A DNA stretch of 64,000 nucleotides, taken from assembly GCA_030949385.1 (NCBI GenBank), contig JAUZSP010000009.1, positions 104,433 through 168,432 on the forward strand. The letters run 5' to 3'. Of this stretch, positions 1 through 9,798 are shown in pieces. The stretch comes from Gammaproteobacteria bacterium (GTDB lineage: Bacteria; Pseudomonadota; Gammaproteobacteria; JAUZRS01). The notes under the pieces are model-generated. The model did no database searches. It saw only the letters and a list, made by a program, of their open reading frames with translations, and was not told where the DNA came from. A program made the translations under genes and the position numbers. Position 1 is the first letter of the stretch. Each line of letters opens with the position of its first letter.

Positions 1-1
1 C

Positions 2-1390
2 CGCAAAGACGACATTGATCACGTCGTGCAACGAATCCAACGAATCTTACTAAAAAAAGAGCCGCTTGAAGAGCCGGAGAATATCAGCTTCTTACACGGC
101 TCCATCGTGATCGCCGATGACCTGACCCCTGCCGACATGATCGTTATGCAACATCAAGGCATTGTCGGTTTTATCACCGAGTCAGGCGGTCCCCTATCAC
201 ACACCGCCATTTTAGCGCGCAGTTTAGGCATTCCTGCCATCGTCGGTGTCCATCAAGCTAGACATTACATAAAAGACGGCGAAGAGGTGATTTTAAACGG
301 CTACAGCGGCCTCATATTGGCCACACCCGACGACAAAGCCATCACTCATTTTCGCAGCCAACAACAAGCACAAGAGCAGCAGCGCCTGCAACTCAACGAC
401 CTCAAAGACGCCGACACCATTACCTTAGACGGCACTCCGGTTATTTTGCACGCCAATATCGAGAGCGCCCACGACATCGACGCTCTGCATGCCGTCAAGG
501 CTCACGGCGTCGGTCTCTATCGCACCGAGTTTCTCTATCTGAATCGCAACGACATCCCCAGCGAAGAGGAGCACTACCAAAACTATCTGAACATTGTCAC
601 CGCTTTACAGGGCGCACCCTTGACCATTCGCACCGTGGATCTTGGCGCGGATAAAGAGATTCAAAGCGATAACGAACGCCCACTGGCACACAACCCTGCA
701 CTGGGGTTGCGAGGCATTCGGCGTTGTTTAAATGAACCCGCGCTGTTTATGCCCCAACTGCGCGCTATTTTACGTGCCTCCGCCAAGGGACCGGTCAAAA
801 TTTTGCTGCCAATGATCAGCAACCTGAGTGAAATTCACCAAAGTTTGGAGCTGCTGGAAGTCAGCAAACAGTCACTGCAATACAGTGGTCTGCCCTTCGA
901 CCCACAGATTGAAGTGGGAGCCATGATCGAAGTCCCCGCTGCCGCCATCTCAGCGCACGATTTTGCCCAAGCGGTGGATTTTCTCTCCATCGGCACCAAC
1001 GACCTGATTCAATACACTTTAGCGATGGATCGCATCGACGACGAAGTTAACTACCTCTACGACCCATTGCACCCAGCGGTGCTAACCTTAATCAACCACG
1101 TTATTGAAGCGGGTAAAAGCGCCAAAATCCCCGTCTCTATGTGCGGTGAGATGGCGGGTGATCCTCGTTATGTGCGCCTGTTATTGAGCCTCGGCTTAAG
1201 AACATTCAGTATGCCACCCAACTCGGTGCTGGAGGTAAAACAAGTCATCAATAACAGTCACCTGGACAACCTAAAAGAGTCCGCGCAAGCAATACTGCAT
1301 TGCAGTGAACCATTGCAACAAGCAACGCTGCTGCAACAACTGAATCTGGGCATTGAACCGCAAAGCTTTTACAGCCAAGCCGCACGCTAA
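2..1390 (+). CDS. ptsI: Phosphoenolpyruvate-protein phosphotransferase (PTS enzyme I), 5' end cut off by the window
   Basis: Enzyme I takes the phosphate from PEP and passes it to HPr or NPr. The frame is open from base 2, so the N-terminal HPr-binding part is missing; about 462 of the usual 575 residues remain. Visible family landmarks in order are the phospho-histidine segment (GGPLSHTAILARSLGIPA), the PEP-site arginines in LYRTEFLY and NPALGLRGIRR, the metal-binding EVGAMIEVPAAA strand, and the active-site Cys in CGEMAGDP. The remaining part does not show whether an N-terminal GAF domain (PtsP, nitrogen-type) was present, so the symbol could equally be ptsP. The next gene on the same strand is mgtE, a common pairing in Gammaproteobacteria. 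Confidence 0.9.
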   Translation, partial: RKDDIDHVVQRIQRILLKKEPLEEPENISFLHGSIVIADDLTPADMIVMQHQGIVGFITESGGPLSHTAILARSLGIPAIVGVHQARHYIKDGEEVILNGYSGLILATPDDKAITHFRSQQQAQEQQRLQLNDLKDADTITLDGTPVILHANIESAHDIDALHAVKAHGVGLYRTEFLYLNRNDIPSEEEHYQNYLNIVTALQGAPLTIRTVDLGADKEIQSDNERPLAHNPALGLRGIRRCLNEPALFMPQLRAILRASAKGPVKILLPMISNLSEIHQSLELLEVSKQSLQYSGLPFDPQIEVGAMIEVPAAAISAHDFAQAVDFLSIGTNDLIQYTLAMDRIDDEVNYLYDPLHPAVLTLINHVIEAGKSAKIPVSMCGEMAGDPRYVRLLLSLGLRTFSMPPNSVLEVKQVINNSHLDNLKESAQAILHCSEPLQQATLLQQLNLGIEPQSFYSQAAR

Positions 1391-1506
1391 ACACACGCTT
1401 TTTTTCCTTATTTCTCGAACAGAACTCATTTTTTTAATAACAGTACTGCTAGACTATTTAAAAGTGCAATCACACCCCTCCAACGTCCATAACTCAAATC
1501 GAACTC

Positions 1507-2865
1507 ATGCCTGACACACAGAGCCAACAGAGCAACCAGCGTCTTACGGATCTAAGCGAAATTTTGCACAGTTGCAGTCTGCAACAGGCACAACGCACCA
1601 TGAACGCCCTACATCCGGCGGAAATTGCCAGTTTGCTGGAGTCGTTGCCACTGCAACAACGTGAACTGTTATGGAAAATGGTTGACCCTAATCTCGGTGG
1701 CCAAGTCTTAATGAAGGTCGGTGACGAGGTTCGCTCAACTCTGCTGCAAGACATGGAAACCACCGAAATTCTGGCCGCCACGGAAAAACTGGAGCTGGAC
1801 GATCTGGCGGATTTCCTCCAGTCGCTGCCCAACACCCTGATTCAAGAAACCCTGCAAGGAATGGATAAACAGAACCGTCACCGACTGGAGACGGTGCTCT
1901 CCTTTGAAGAGGACAGCGCGGGCGGTCTAATGGATCTGGACGCCATCACCGTGCGCGCCGATGTGACGCTGGATGTGGTGCTGCGTTACCTGCGTCTAAA
2001 AGGCAATCTACCCCGCCACACCGACCGCCTGTTTGTGGTCAATCGTTACGACACCTACCTCGGTGTGTTATCCATTCGTAAACTGCTCACCAACGACCCC
2101 GACTTAATGGTCGCCGACATCATGAAAACCGATGTGGAAGCCATTCATGCCAACCGGCCCGCCACGGAAGTGGCACGACTGTTTGAAGACCACGACCTGA
2201 TCTCCGCACCGGTGGTGGATCTGGACAATAAGCTGATCGGTCGAATTACCGTCGATGATGTGATGGATGTGATTCGTGAGGAGGCGGAACACACCCTCAT
2301 GAGTCGCGCAGGTCTCAACAATGAAAGCGATCTGTTTGCCCCCGTAATCAAAAGCAGTCAACAACGTGCCATCTGGCTCGGCCTCAATCTCATGACCGCG
2401 TTTCTCGCCTCTTGGGTTATTAGCCTATTTGAAGCGACTCTCGATCAGATCGTCGCCTTGGCCATCTTAATGCCCATTGTTGCCAGCATGGGCGGCATTG
2501 CCGGTTCTCAAACCCTGACACTGGTAATTCGCGGTCAAGCTTTAGGCCATCTAGGCAAAAACAACACCCGCTCACTGTTGGCCAAAGAGGTGGCGGTCAG
2601 TCTGCTCAATGGCTGCATTTGGGCGGTGGTGGTGGCCGCCATCACCTTTTTTTGGTTTCAAGACCTAAGCATTGGCTTAACCATTGCCGCCGCCTTGATC
2701 TTCAATATGTTCACCTCAGCATTGGCGGGGGTCAGCATCCCCATCTTGCTCAGCCGTTTTGGTATTGACCCCGCTCTGGCGGGCAGCGTCATTCTTACCA
2801 CCATCACTGATGTGATTGGTTTTATGGCATTTCTCGGCTTGGCAACGCTGTTTTTACTGCCCTAA
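1507..2865 (+). CDS. mgtE: Magnesium transporter MgtE
   Basis: An inner-membrane Mg2+ channel/transporter of 452 residues, normal family length. Residues about 10-135 form the acidic, helical MgtE N domain with repeated leucine-rich helices. About 138-260 form two CBS domains (VADIMKTD, then APVVDLDNKLIGRITVDDVMDVI split over the second), which sense cytosolic Mg2+. From about residue 285 five hydrophobic segments form the pore, including the PIVASMGGIAGSQTL stretch. It lies 116 bp after the enzyme I gene and converges with pyruvate kinase, leaving only 17 bp between the two stop codons. No clear Shine-Dalgarno sequence precedes the ATG. Confidence 0.94.
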   Translation: MPDTQSQQSNQRLTDLSEILHSCSLQQAQRTMNALHPAEIASLLESLPLQQRELLWKMVDPNLGGQVLMKVGDEVRSTLLQDMETTEILAATEKLELDDLADFLQSLPNTLIQETLQGMDKQNRHRLETVLSFEEDSAGGLMDLDAITVRADVTLDVVLRYLRLKGNLPRHTDRLFVVNRYDTYLGVLSIRKLLTNDPDLMVADIMKTDVEAIHANRPATEVARLFEDHDLISAPVVDLDNKLIGRITVDDVMDVIREEAEHTLMSRAGLNNESDLFAPVIKSSQQRAIWLGLNLMTAFLASWVISLFEATLDQIVALAILMPIVASMGGIAGSQTLTLVIRGQALGHLGKNNTRSLLAKEVAVSLLNGCIWAVVVAAITFFWFQDLSIGLTIAAALIFNMFTSALAGVSIPILLSRFGIDPALAGSVILTTITDVIGFMAFLGLATLFLLP

Positions 2866-2882
2866 ACACGACCAGACAACGC

Positions 2883-4331
2883 CTACAGATGAACCACCTT
2901 CATCACCGGCTGATTTAACTGTGGGTCATCACTGAAACCGGCCACAAACAGCACGGTATTGCCATCACCCTCTAGCAGATAGGTGTTCGCGATCAACTCA
3001 CGCAACTGCGACCAATCTTCACACTGCGCATCGCTGGCCAACATCGGCACCACCCCCCACAACAAACTCAAGCGCCGCTGCTGAATTGCACTGCTACAAA
3101 CCCCCATCAAGGGTGCCGTAGGACGTTCAGCGGCCAAAACACGGGCTGTGGTGCCACTTTGAGTTGGAATCACCAAACCCTGTAACTTCAAATCTTCAGC
3201 CAAAGAGACCACCGCATGCGCCACTGCGGTACGCAAAGGAAAATGTTGCTCATCACTGACGTTATTCAAACCAGGGCCAAATTGACGACTCTGCCATTGA
3301 TGACGCTCGGTCTCACGCAACACCCGATCCATGGTCTGCACCGCTTGCAACGGGTATTTTCCCATCGCCGTCTCCCCTGAAAGCATCACCGCATCCGCCG
3401 ACGACATCGCCGCGCTGGCCACATCGCTCACTTCTGCTCGGGTGGCACGCGCTGAGGTAATCATCGACTCCAACATCTGTGTGGCAACGATCACCGGCTT
3501 GTAGTGGCTGCGTGCCTGATAAATCAGCTCTTGTTGAATCAGAGGGATGCGTTCAGCAGGCAGCTCAATACCCAAGTCACCACGGGCGATCATAATGCCG
3601 TCACTGTGCTGCAAAATGGCCAATATGTTCTCCACCGCTTCCGGCTTCTCAATCTTGGCAATCACTGGAATATCCGCTTTAAGGCGCTTGAGATGGTTTT
3701 TAAGATGAACCACATCGCTGCACTCGCGCACAAAACTAAGCGCCACATAATCCGCCCCCAACTCCGCTGCCAAAGCGGCATCAAGACGGTCTTTACGCGT
3801 AAACGCCGGTACGCTCAATTCTGAATCGGGCAAGTTCATGCCTTTACGATCCTTTAAAACACCGCCATAAATAACCCGACAAAAAATATCCTGCGCTTCA
3901 ATTCGCTCAACGTGCAACTCCAACTTGCCATCGTCAAGTAAAATGCGCTCGCCAACGGCCACCTCCTGATGCAATTTTGCGTACGAAGCGGGAATCAAAC
4001 CCGACTCACCACACACCTTGCGCGTGGTGATCCTCACACTCTCTCCCTCATGCAGCTCAATGCTGCCTTCGGAAAATGTCCCAACCCGAATTTTAGGCCC
4101 ACACAAATCCATTAAAATGGCCACCGGCTGCATCAGTCGCGCTGCCACCTGCCGCACTCGTTTGAACAGAACACGGTGCTGATCATGATCACCGTGGGAC
4201 ATATTCAAACGCACCACATTCACTCCCAAAGCCAAGAGTTCGGTCACACTCTGCTCTGAATTGCTTGCAGGGCCTAAGGTGGCAATAATTTTGGTTCGCC
4301 GCCAATGCAGTAAGGCATTTTTTTTCACCAC
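2883..4331 (-). CDS. pyk: Pyruvate kinase
   Basis: Catalyses PEP + ADP to pyruvate + ATP, the last step of glycolysis, in the cytoplasm. The 482 residues match the usual length. The N-terminal substrate-binding motif RTKIIATLGPAS, the RLNMSHGDH strand, the catalytic-Lys region (IPVIAKIEKPEA), the metal site IARGDLGIELP and the signature MLESMI..RATRAEVSDVA are all present. The C-terminal alpha/beta allosteric domain (TQSGTTARVLAAERP) is complete. It is transcribed alone on the minus strand, between mgtE and aroQ. About 285 bp separate it from the divergent aroQ gene, which must hold both promoters, but I cannot place them with confidence. Confidence 0.95.
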   Translation of the reverse strand: MVKKNALLHWRRTKIIATLGPASNSEQSVTELLALGVNVVRLNMSHGDHDQHRVLFKRVRQVAARLMQPVAILMDLCGPKIRVGTFSEGSIELHEGESVRITTRKVCGESGLIPASYAKLHQEVAVGERILLDDGKLELHVERIEAQDIFCRVIYGGVLKDRKGMNLPDSELSVPAFTRKDRLDAALAAELGADYVALSFVRECSDVVHLKNHLKRLKADIPVIAKIEKPEAVENILAILQHSDGIMIARGDLGIELPAERIPLIQQELIYQARSHYKPVIVATQMLESMITSARATRAEVSDVASAAMSSADAVMLSGETAMGKYPLQAVQTMDRVLRETERHQWQSRQFGPGLNNVSDEQHFPLRTAVAHAVVSLAEDLKLQGLVIPTQSGTTARVLAAERPTAPLMGVCSSAIQQRRLSLLWGVVPMLASDAQCEDWSQLRELIANTYLLEGDGNTVLFVAGFSDDPQLNQPVMKVVHL

Positions 4332-4616
4332 AACACTCCTGTTCCATTCTCTGTACTGTTAACCATAGCAGGAACCAACTTCTATGCCACAGCTCTAAAC
4401 AGCAACTTAAAGCAGGGGAAAACCCCTATCAGTCGCAAAAAAACAACACTAAAAAGCACTTTAACCACAAAAAAACGACTCGCATCACGCTAAAAGATTA
4501 CAACTCCGCACGTATCTGCGCTAAACTTCGCAGAAATCGACGAGATAGAGAGAAAATGCTTCTTTCTCACTTAAGCGTCACTCAAGGTTTGTTCCAAATA
4601 GACAACACCCAAACTT

Positions 4617-5066
4617 ATGGCAAAAATTCTGCTTCTGCACGGCCCGAACCTAAACCTCCTCGGTCAGCGTGAACCCGGCCACTACGGATCCACCGGATTG
4701 GAAACCATCAATAAACGCCTCACTGACCTCGCTCAGCAGGCAAATGTTGTGTTGTCTGCCTTTCAAAGCAACAGCGAAGAGAAGCTGATCAACCGAATTC
4801 ACGCCGCAGGAAAGGAAAAAGTGGACTTTATCCTCTTTAATCCTGCCGCCTACACCCACACCAGTGTGGCACTGCGCGACGCACTGCTGGCTATCGATGT
4901 TCCCTTTATCGAAATCCACCTCTCCAACGTCTACAAACGAGAGGCCTTTCGACACCACTCCTATTTCTCCGACATCGCGGTCGGGGTTATTTCAGGTCTG
5001 GGCGTCATCGGCTACGAATGCGCGCTAAACGCTGCCCTAGAGCAGCTCTCTAAACCAAAGAATTAA
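4617..5066 (+). CDS. aroQ: 3-dehydroquinate dehydratase, type II
   Basis: Third step of the shikimate pathway: dehydration of 3-dehydroquinate to 3-dehydroshikimate by the type II (dodecameric) enzyme. The 149 residues fit. The N-terminal motif [19 protein letters not shown] carries the catalytic Tyr loop. [14 protein letters not shown], then [16 protein letters not shown], then [17 protein letters not shown] with the catalytic His follow in the normal order. It is the first gene of the aroQ-accB-accC-prmA run, 17 bp before accB, an arrangement typical of Gammaproteobacteria. Confidence 0.96.
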   Translation: MAKILLLHGPNLNLLGQREPGHYGSTGLETINKRLTDLAQQANVVLSAFQSNSEEKLINRIHAAGKEKVDFILFNPAAYTHTSVALRDALLAIDVPFIEIHLSNVYKREAFRHHSYFSDIAVGVISGLGVIGYECALNAALEQLSKPKN

Positions 5067-5083
5067 ACACCAAGGTCATATCA

Positions 5084-5554
5084 ATGGACATACGCAAAGT
5101 AAAAAAACTCATTGAACTGCTGGAAGAATCCGGCATTGCGGAGATCGAAATCAAAGAGGGCGAAGAGTCCGTTCGCATCAGCCGTCAGGTAAACAACATG
5201 ATGGCCGCTCCCATGCAAATGGCCGCACCCGTTGCCGCCGCACCCGTTGCCGCCGCACCCGTTGCCGCCGCACCTGCTGCCGTAGCAACCGAAGCAGAAA
5301 GCAGCCCCGCGCTGCCTTCCGGCCACGCCGTTGAATCCCCCATGGTCGGCACCTTTTACCGCTCCTCTTCTCCCACCTCCAAAGCATTCGTGGAAGTGGG
5401 CCAACAGGTCAGCGTTGGTGAAACCGTCTGCATTATTGAGGCAATGAAAATCCTCAATCAGATTGAAGCGGACAAAGCCGGTACCGTTAAAGCCATTTTG
5501 ATTGAAAATGGCGAGCCGGTTGAATTTGGCGAACCCCTCATCATCATCGAATAA
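5084..5554 (+). CDS. accB: Biotin carboxyl carrier protein of acetyl-CoA carboxylase
   Basis: Carries biotin between the carboxylase (AccC) and carboxyltransferase (AccDA) halves of acetyl-CoA carboxylase, the entry step of fatty-acid synthesis. The biotinyl lysine is Lys122 in EAMKILN, and the lipoyl/biotinyl domain fills about residues 80-156. The linker at residues 42-70 is Ala/Pro rich and is built from a 15-bp DNA unit (gcacccgttgccgcc) repeated three times almost exactly from about base 5225, giving (APVAA)n. The N terminus ([16 protein letters not shown]) is typical of the family. It lies 19 bp before accC and is presumably cotranscribed with it. Confidence 0.96.
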   Translation: MDIRKVKKLIELLEESGIAEIEIKEGEESVRISRQVNNMMAAPMQMAAPVAAAPVAAAPVAAAPAAVATEAESSPALPSGHAVESPMVGTFYRSSSPTSKAFVEVGQQVSVGETVCIIEAMKILNQIEADKAGTVKAILIENGEPVEFGEPLIIIE

Positions 5555-5573
5555 TTCGAATAAGCAGACTCCT

Positions 5574-6914
5574 ATGATTGAAAAAGTCCTAATCGCCAAC
5601 CGTGGCGAAATCGCGCTGCGAATTTTGCGTGCCTGCCGCGAACTCGGCATCCGCACCGTTGCGGTCTATTCCACTGCCGACCGCGACCTCAAGCACGTGC
5701 GCCTCGCCGACGAAGCGGTCTGCATCGGCCCACCCAAATCTATGGACAGCTATTTGAATGTCCCTGCGATCATCAGCGCAGCGGAAGTAACGGACAGCGT
5801 CGCCATTCACCCAGGTTACGGTTTTCTCTCAGAAAACGCCGATTTTGCCGAGCGCGTCACCTCCAGCGGCTTTAAATTCATCGGCCCCTCACCTGAAGTG
5901 ATCCGCATTATGGGTGACAAAGTGGCGGCGATTCGGCAGATGAAAGAAGCGGGCGTTCCCTGTGTGCCAGGTTCCGATGGCCCCCTGGGTGAAGACGGCG
6001 ATGAAAACCTGCGCATGGCACGTCAAATCGGCTATCCCGTCATCATCAAAGCCTCTGGCGGTGGCGGCGGTCGTGGTATGAGGGTCGTTCACAGCGAAGG
6101 CTCGCTGCTCAACTCCATCGCCCTGACCAAAAGCGAAGCGGCTGCGGCGTTCAATAACGACATCGTCTATATGGAGAAATTCCTCGAACACCCCCGCCAT
6201 GTGGAATTCCAAGTGCTCTCCGATCAACACGGCAACGCCATTCACCTCTGCGAACGGGACTGCTCCATGCAGCGTCGCCACCAGAAAGTGATCGAAGAAG
6301 CCCCCGCACCGGGCATCACCCCCGAGATGCGCGCCAAAATTGGCGAACGCTGCGCCGAAGCCTGCCGCACCATCGGTTATGAAGGCGCAGGCACCTTTGA
6401 GTTTCTCTACGAAAACGGCGAATTTTTCTTTATCGAGATGAACACCCGCATACAAGTAGAACATCCGGTCACCGAGATGATCACCGGCATCGACATCATA
6501 AAAGAGCAGCTCTACATCGCCAGCGGTGAACCCCTGCGGATCAAACAAGACGAGGTCAAAATCAACGGCCACGCTTTTGAATGCCGCATCAACGCCGAAG
6601 ATCCGAAAACCTTTATGCCCTCACCAGGCACCATAAAACAGTACCATGCCCCCGGCGGGCCTGGGGTGCGTGTCGATTCCCACCTCTACAACGGCTACAC
6701 CGTCCCACCGCACTACGACTCCATGATCGGCAAACTGATCGTTCACGGTGAAACCCGTGAAACGGCACTGGCTCGCATGTGTGGCGCACTCAGCGAAGTG
6801 GTGATCGATGGCATCAAAACCAACATCCCTCTGCACCGCGACATCGTGCAAGATTCGGCTTTCCGTGCCGGTGGCACCGACATTCATTATCTGGAAGAGA
6901 AACTGCGCCGCTAA
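5574..6914 (+). CDS. accC: Biotin carboxylase subunit of acetyl-CoA carboxylase
   Basis: ATP-dependent carboxylation of the biotin on AccB. An ATP-grasp enzyme of 446 residues. I chose the ATG at 5574 ([17 protein letters not shown]) over an upstream in-frame ATG at 5502 because the family starts at [13 protein letters not shown] and the longer form would run into accB. Visible parts are the N-terminal pre-ATP-grasp domain, the glycine-rich nucleotide loop [11 protein letters not shown], the [18 protein letters not shown] region, and [15 protein letters not shown] with the catalytic Arg/Glu. The stop codon overlaps the start of prmA by one base (TAATG), so translation of the two is likely coupled. 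Confidence 0.96.
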   Translation: MIEKVLIANRGEIALRILRACRELGIRTVAVYSTADRDLKHVRLADEAVCIGPPKSMDSYLNVPAIISAAEVTDSVAIHPGYGFLSENADFAERVTSSGFKFIGPSPEVIRIMGDKVAAIRQMKEAGVPCVPGSDGPLGEDGDENLRMARQIGYPVIIKASGGGGGRGMRVVHSEGSLLNSIALTKSEAAAAFNNDIVYMEKFLEHPRHVEFQVLSDQHGNAIHLCERDCSMQRRHQKVIEEAPAPGITPEMRAKIGERCAEACRTIGYEGAGTFEFLYENGEFFFIEMNTRIQVEHPVTEMITGIDIIKEQLYIASGEPLRIKQDEVKINGHAFECRINAEDPKTFMPSPGTIKQYHAPGGPGVRVDSHLYNGYTVPPHYDSMIGKLIVHGETRETALARMCGALSEVVIDGIKTNIPLHRDIVQDSAFRAGGTDIHYLEEKLRR

Positions 6915-7798
6915 TGGCTTGGTTACAGATCGCCCTCGAGCTGGAGAAACAACAGCTGGAACAGCACGAAGATGCTCTGCTCAATGCAGGCGCACTCTCC
7001 ATCACCTACACCGATGCAGCGGATCAACCGCTGCTGGAACCGGCTCCTGGTGAAACCCCCATCTGGCAACAGGTGCGCCTGTTTGGTCTGTTCAACGACG
7101 ACACCTTACCCGAACGGATTTTATTGCAGCTGTGTGTTGAGCTGAATCTGGCGCGTCCACCGGCACATCAATTTGAACTGCTGGAAGATCGCAACTGGGT
7201 GCGTGCGTGGATGGACGATTACCAACCGATGCAGTTTGGCGCTCAACTGTGGGTCTGCCCCACCACATTGCAACCGCCCAACCCGAATGCGGTCAATCTA
7301 CGCCTCGATCCAGGTCTGGCCTTTGGTACCGGCACTCATCCCACTACCGCCCTCTGTTTAAGCTGGTTAGCCAACGCGGATTTAGAAGGCAAAAGTGTAA
7401 TTGATTACGGCTGCGGTTCTGGCATTTTAGCCATTGCCGCGCTGCTATTGGGAGCCAAACAGGCTCAGGCCACCGACATCGACCCCCAAGCGCTGCTGGC
7501 CACGCAGAGCAACGCCGAGTTAAACAACGTTGACTCACGCCTCACCTGTTGTTTGGTGGAAGACTTTGAAGCGCCAAAAAGTGATCTGGTGATGGCCAAT
7601 ATTTTAGCCGGGCCACTGACCGAATTGGCTCCCCGTTTAGCTGCTCTGTGTACCTCAGGTGGCCAAATCATTCTCTCGGGGCTTTTGGCTGAACAAGCAG
7701 AAGAGGTACGAAGCGTCTACCAACCGTGGTTTGAACTCTCTCCCACCCAACAACAAGGGGAGTGGATCTTGCTGCACGGTCTGCGTCACCACGCTTAG
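6914..7798 (+). CDS. prmA: Ribosomal protein L11 methyltransferase
   Basis: SAM-dependent trimethylation of ribosomal protein L11. The 294 residues match the E. coli enzyme in length. The start is the ATG that overlaps the accC stop; a longer open frame beginning upstream only reads through accC in another frame. The SAM-binding motif is VIDYGCGSGILAIAA, preceded by the family signature LDPGLAFGTGTHPTTALCL, followed by ATDIDPQAL and the catalytic-region MANILAGPL. The N-terminal L11-recognition domain (residues 1-55, WLQIALELEKQQLE) is present. The zinc-ribbon gene starts 9 bp downstream. Confidence 0.95.
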   Translation: MAWLQIALELEKQQLEQHEDALLNAGALSITYTDAADQPLLEPAPGETPIWQQVRLFGLFNDDTLPERILLQLCVELNLARPPAHQFELLEDRNWVRAWMDDYQPMQFGAQLWVCPTTLQPPNPNAVNLRLDPGLAFGTGTHPTTALCLSWLANADLEGKSVIDYGCGSGILAIAALLLGAKQAQATDIDPQALLATQSNAELNNVDSRLTCCLVEDFEAPKSDLVMANILAGPLTELAPRLAALCTSGGQIILSGLLAEQAEEVRSVYQPWFELSPTQQQGEWILLHGLRHHA

Positions 7799-7807
7799 GT
7801 CTTAATT

Positions 7808-8569
7808 ATGTTTGTTCGCTGCTCCAGCTGCCACACACTGTTTCGCATCACCCTCGACCAATTGGAAGCGGCGGAGGGTCGGGTGCGCTGTGGCTCCTGT
7901 TTAACCGTGTTTGATGCCCACGAAACCTTGCAGGTGTTTGACGATGAGCCAACACAAAAAAGCGCAGAAGTGGACTCCAAGATAAAAAAACACGCGCGTA
8001 AAACAAAACATCAACCCGAAATCTTGCAAGATCGTGCCGATATTCCCAGCATTTTACGCGACGATCTCCAAAAACAAGAACAACAGCGCAGCCTTGGCCG
8101 TCGTCTGTTGCGTTTCAGTCTCACTCTGCTTTTGCTGCTCGTCTTGCTGCTGGCACTGGCCACACAACTGTTCTACTTTGAACGTGAGCAACTGGCACAA
8201 CGTCCCGAACTGCGCCCCCTGTTAGAGCAACTTTGCCACATTCTAGAGTGCCAACTGCCACCGCAACGCGACCTCAGCAAAATCGAACTGCTGGAGCGCA
8301 ACGTTTACTCTCACCCCAATATCAAAGGGGCATTAATCATCAATGCCACTTTAATTAACAACGCCAACTACCCCCAACCCTACCCTAAGCTGGCCATCAG
8401 CATGGCCAATTTACGTGGCCAAACTCTGGTTGGGCGAGTGTTCAAACCCACTGAATACCTCCCCGACCAACAGCCCGATAAGATGCCCGCTGGAGTCGAA
8501 ATCAACATTGTCTTAGAGGTCGAAGATCCTGGCCAAAATGCGCTCACCTTCGAGTTGGATTTTCTGTAA
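7808..8569 (+). CDS. Zinc-ribbon and DUF3426 membrane protein
   Basis: A 253-residue protein of unknown function usually found next to prmA in Gammaproteobacteria. The N terminus has a zinc ribbon of the MJ0042 type with two Cys pairs (CSSC and CGSC, residues 5-32). A lysine-rich charged linker follows, then one transmembrane helix near residues 98-120 (FSLTLLLLLVLLLALATQLF). The C-terminal part (about 125-253) matches the DUF3426 pattern, probably a periplasmic beta-sandwich domain (EVDIN-like strand here as GVEINIVLEVEDPG). It is therefore likely an inner-membrane protein with a cytoplasmic zinc finger. Its role is not known. Confidence 0.85.
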   Translation: MFVRCSSCHTLFRITLDQLEAAEGRVRCGSCLTVFDAHETLQVFDDEPTQKSAEVDSKIKKHARKTKHQPEILQDRADIPSILRDDLQKQEQQRSLGRRLLRFSLTLLLLLVLLLALATQLFYFEREQLAQRPELRPLLEQLCHILECQLPPQRDLSKIELLERNVYSHPNIKGALIINATLINNANYPQPYPKLAISMANLRGQTLVGRVFKPTEYLPDQQPDKMPAGVEINIVLEVEDPGQNALTFELDFL

Positions 8570-8717
8570 ACGCTACTTTCAGCGCCATTTTGTTGTTTTT
8601 TTAAAACAAAAAAAGCCTAACTAGACTGAAAAATCCTAAAATTTCCAACACAAATACGACAAACAAGTGGCGTAAAGACGACAAAATCAGTACACTTAAG
8701 CCAGCTTTAATCAGTGA

Positions 8718-8739
8718 CCATCAACGATAAGAGTGATGG
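8718..8739 (+). promoter_or_regulatory. Hairpin in the dusB-fis leader
   Basis: CCATCA at 8718-8723 pairs perfectly with TGATGG at 8734-8739 around a 10-base loop. It lies 22 bp before a second, terminator-like hairpin, in the 242-bp gap between the DUF3426 gene and dusB. The pair could be an antitermination or attenuation device. This reading is from base pairing only. Confidence 0.35.
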
Positions 8740-8760
8740 CAATGGATCGCAAAACATTAC

Positions 8761-8786
8761 AAAGGGACCCTTGTTGGTCTTTTTTT
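8761..8786 (+). terminator. Terminator-like hairpin just upstream of dusB
   Basis: AAAGGGACC (8761-8769) pairs with GGTCTTTTT (8776-8784) around CTTGTT, with two G-U pairs, and the 3' arm runs into seven T residues ending at 8786. It ends 25 bp before the dusB ATG. It may terminate the prmA-side transcript, or attenuate dusB-fis if the promoter lies further upstream. Both fit; the sequence does not decide. Confidence 0.5.
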
Positions 8787-8811
8787 CATTTCTGATGCAA
8801 AAATCTTAGTT

Positions 8812-9798
8812 ATGCAGATTGGCAATTACACACTGAAAAACAATCTGATCTTGGCTCCCATGGCCGGTGTCACAGATCGCCCCTTTCGACAGCTCTGCCG
8901 CCGTTTTGGAGCAGGTCTGGCGGTGTCAGAAATGACCTCCGCCAACGCTTTGTTGTGGAACAGTAAAAAAACCCTACAACGCATCGATTTTCAGGGCGAA
9001 GAAGCACCATGCAGCGTGCAAATTGCTGGGGGTGAACCTGAAATGATGGCCGCTGCGGCGCGTTTTAATGCCGAACATGGCGCACAGATCATCGACATCA
9101 ATATGGGCTGCCCAGCGAAAAAAGTTTGCAATAAACAAGCAGGATCCGCTCTGCTGCAAAACGAACCACTGGTAGAAGAAATTATTAAAGCCGTCGTCAA
9201 AGCAGTGGATATTCCTGTCACGCTCAAAATTCGCACCGGCTGGGATCAAGAACACCGCAACGCCCTCACCATCGCCCGCATCGCTGAGCAAAATGGCATT
9301 CAAGCTCTGGCCATTCATGGCCGCACCCGCGCCGATGCCTATCGAGGCGAAGCCGAATACGACACCATTGCCGCCGTTAAACAAGCAATATCAATCCCCG
9401 TGATTGCCAACGGCGACATTCGCAGCCCCGAACAAGCCAAAATGGTGCTGGAAAAAACCCAAGCGGACGCCATTATGATCGGTCGCGCTGCACAAGGCCG
9501 ACCTTGGATTTTTGCGGAAATCGAGCATTTTTTAAAAACAGGTCAAACCTTGGCACCTCGCAGCGATGCGGAAATCAGTGCCATTTTTATTGAGCACCTG
9601 CAACAGTTGTACGCGTTTTATGGCGAACATCAGGGGGTTCGCGTGGCGCGAAAACACATCAGCTGGTACTGCAAACACAAACCCGACAGTGCTGCGTTTC
9701 GAAAAAACATATATAAAATAGAAGAGAGTCAATGTCAGATCGAGCAGGTAAAACGTTTTTTTTCAGAGCCAACTCGCAACCCTCAGGTAACCGCATGA
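8812..9798 (+). CDS. dusB: tRNA-dihydrouridine synthase B
   Basis: FMN-dependent reduction of a specific uridine in the tRNA D-loop. A TIM-barrel protein of 328 residues, normal length. Landmarks are LILAPMAGVTDRPFRQLCR at the N terminus, the catalytic Cys106 in GCPAKKVCNKQAGSALL, TLKIRTGWD, AIHGRTR and the FMN-phosphate strand IGRAAQGRPWIF. Its last four bases (ATGA) contain the fis start codon, the classical dusB-fis coupling of Gammaproteobacteria. The preceding leader holds two hairpins, the second followed by a T run. Confidence 0.95.
   Translation: MQIGNYTLKNNLILAPMAGVTDRPFRQLCRRFGAGLAVSEMTSANALLWNSKKTLQRIDFQGEEAPCSVQIAGGEPEMMAAAARFNAEHGAQIIDINMGCPAKKVCNKQAGSALLQNEPLVEEIIKAVVKAVDIPVTLKIRTGWDQEHRNALTIARIAEQNGIQALAIHGRTRADAYRGEAEYDTIAAVKQAISIPVIANGDIRSPEQAKMVLEKTQADAIMIGRAAQGRPWIFAEIEHFLKTGQTLAPRSDAEISAIFIEHLQQLYAFYGEHQGVRVARKHISWYCKHKPDSAAFRKNIYKIEESQCQIEQVKRFFSEPTRNPQVTA

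Noticed and set aside
4332..4616. Promoters between pyk and aroQ
   Set aside because: The 285-bp gap is AT rich, but no -35/-10 pair is close enough to consensus to report.
5889..6572. 227-codon minus-strand frame opposite accC
   Set aside because: Codon shadow of a strongly conserved gene on the plus strand; product resembles no family.
6779..6913. Upstream extension of prmA into accC
   Set aside because: The family N terminus begins at [11 protein letters not shown], exactly at the ATG that overlaps the accC stop.
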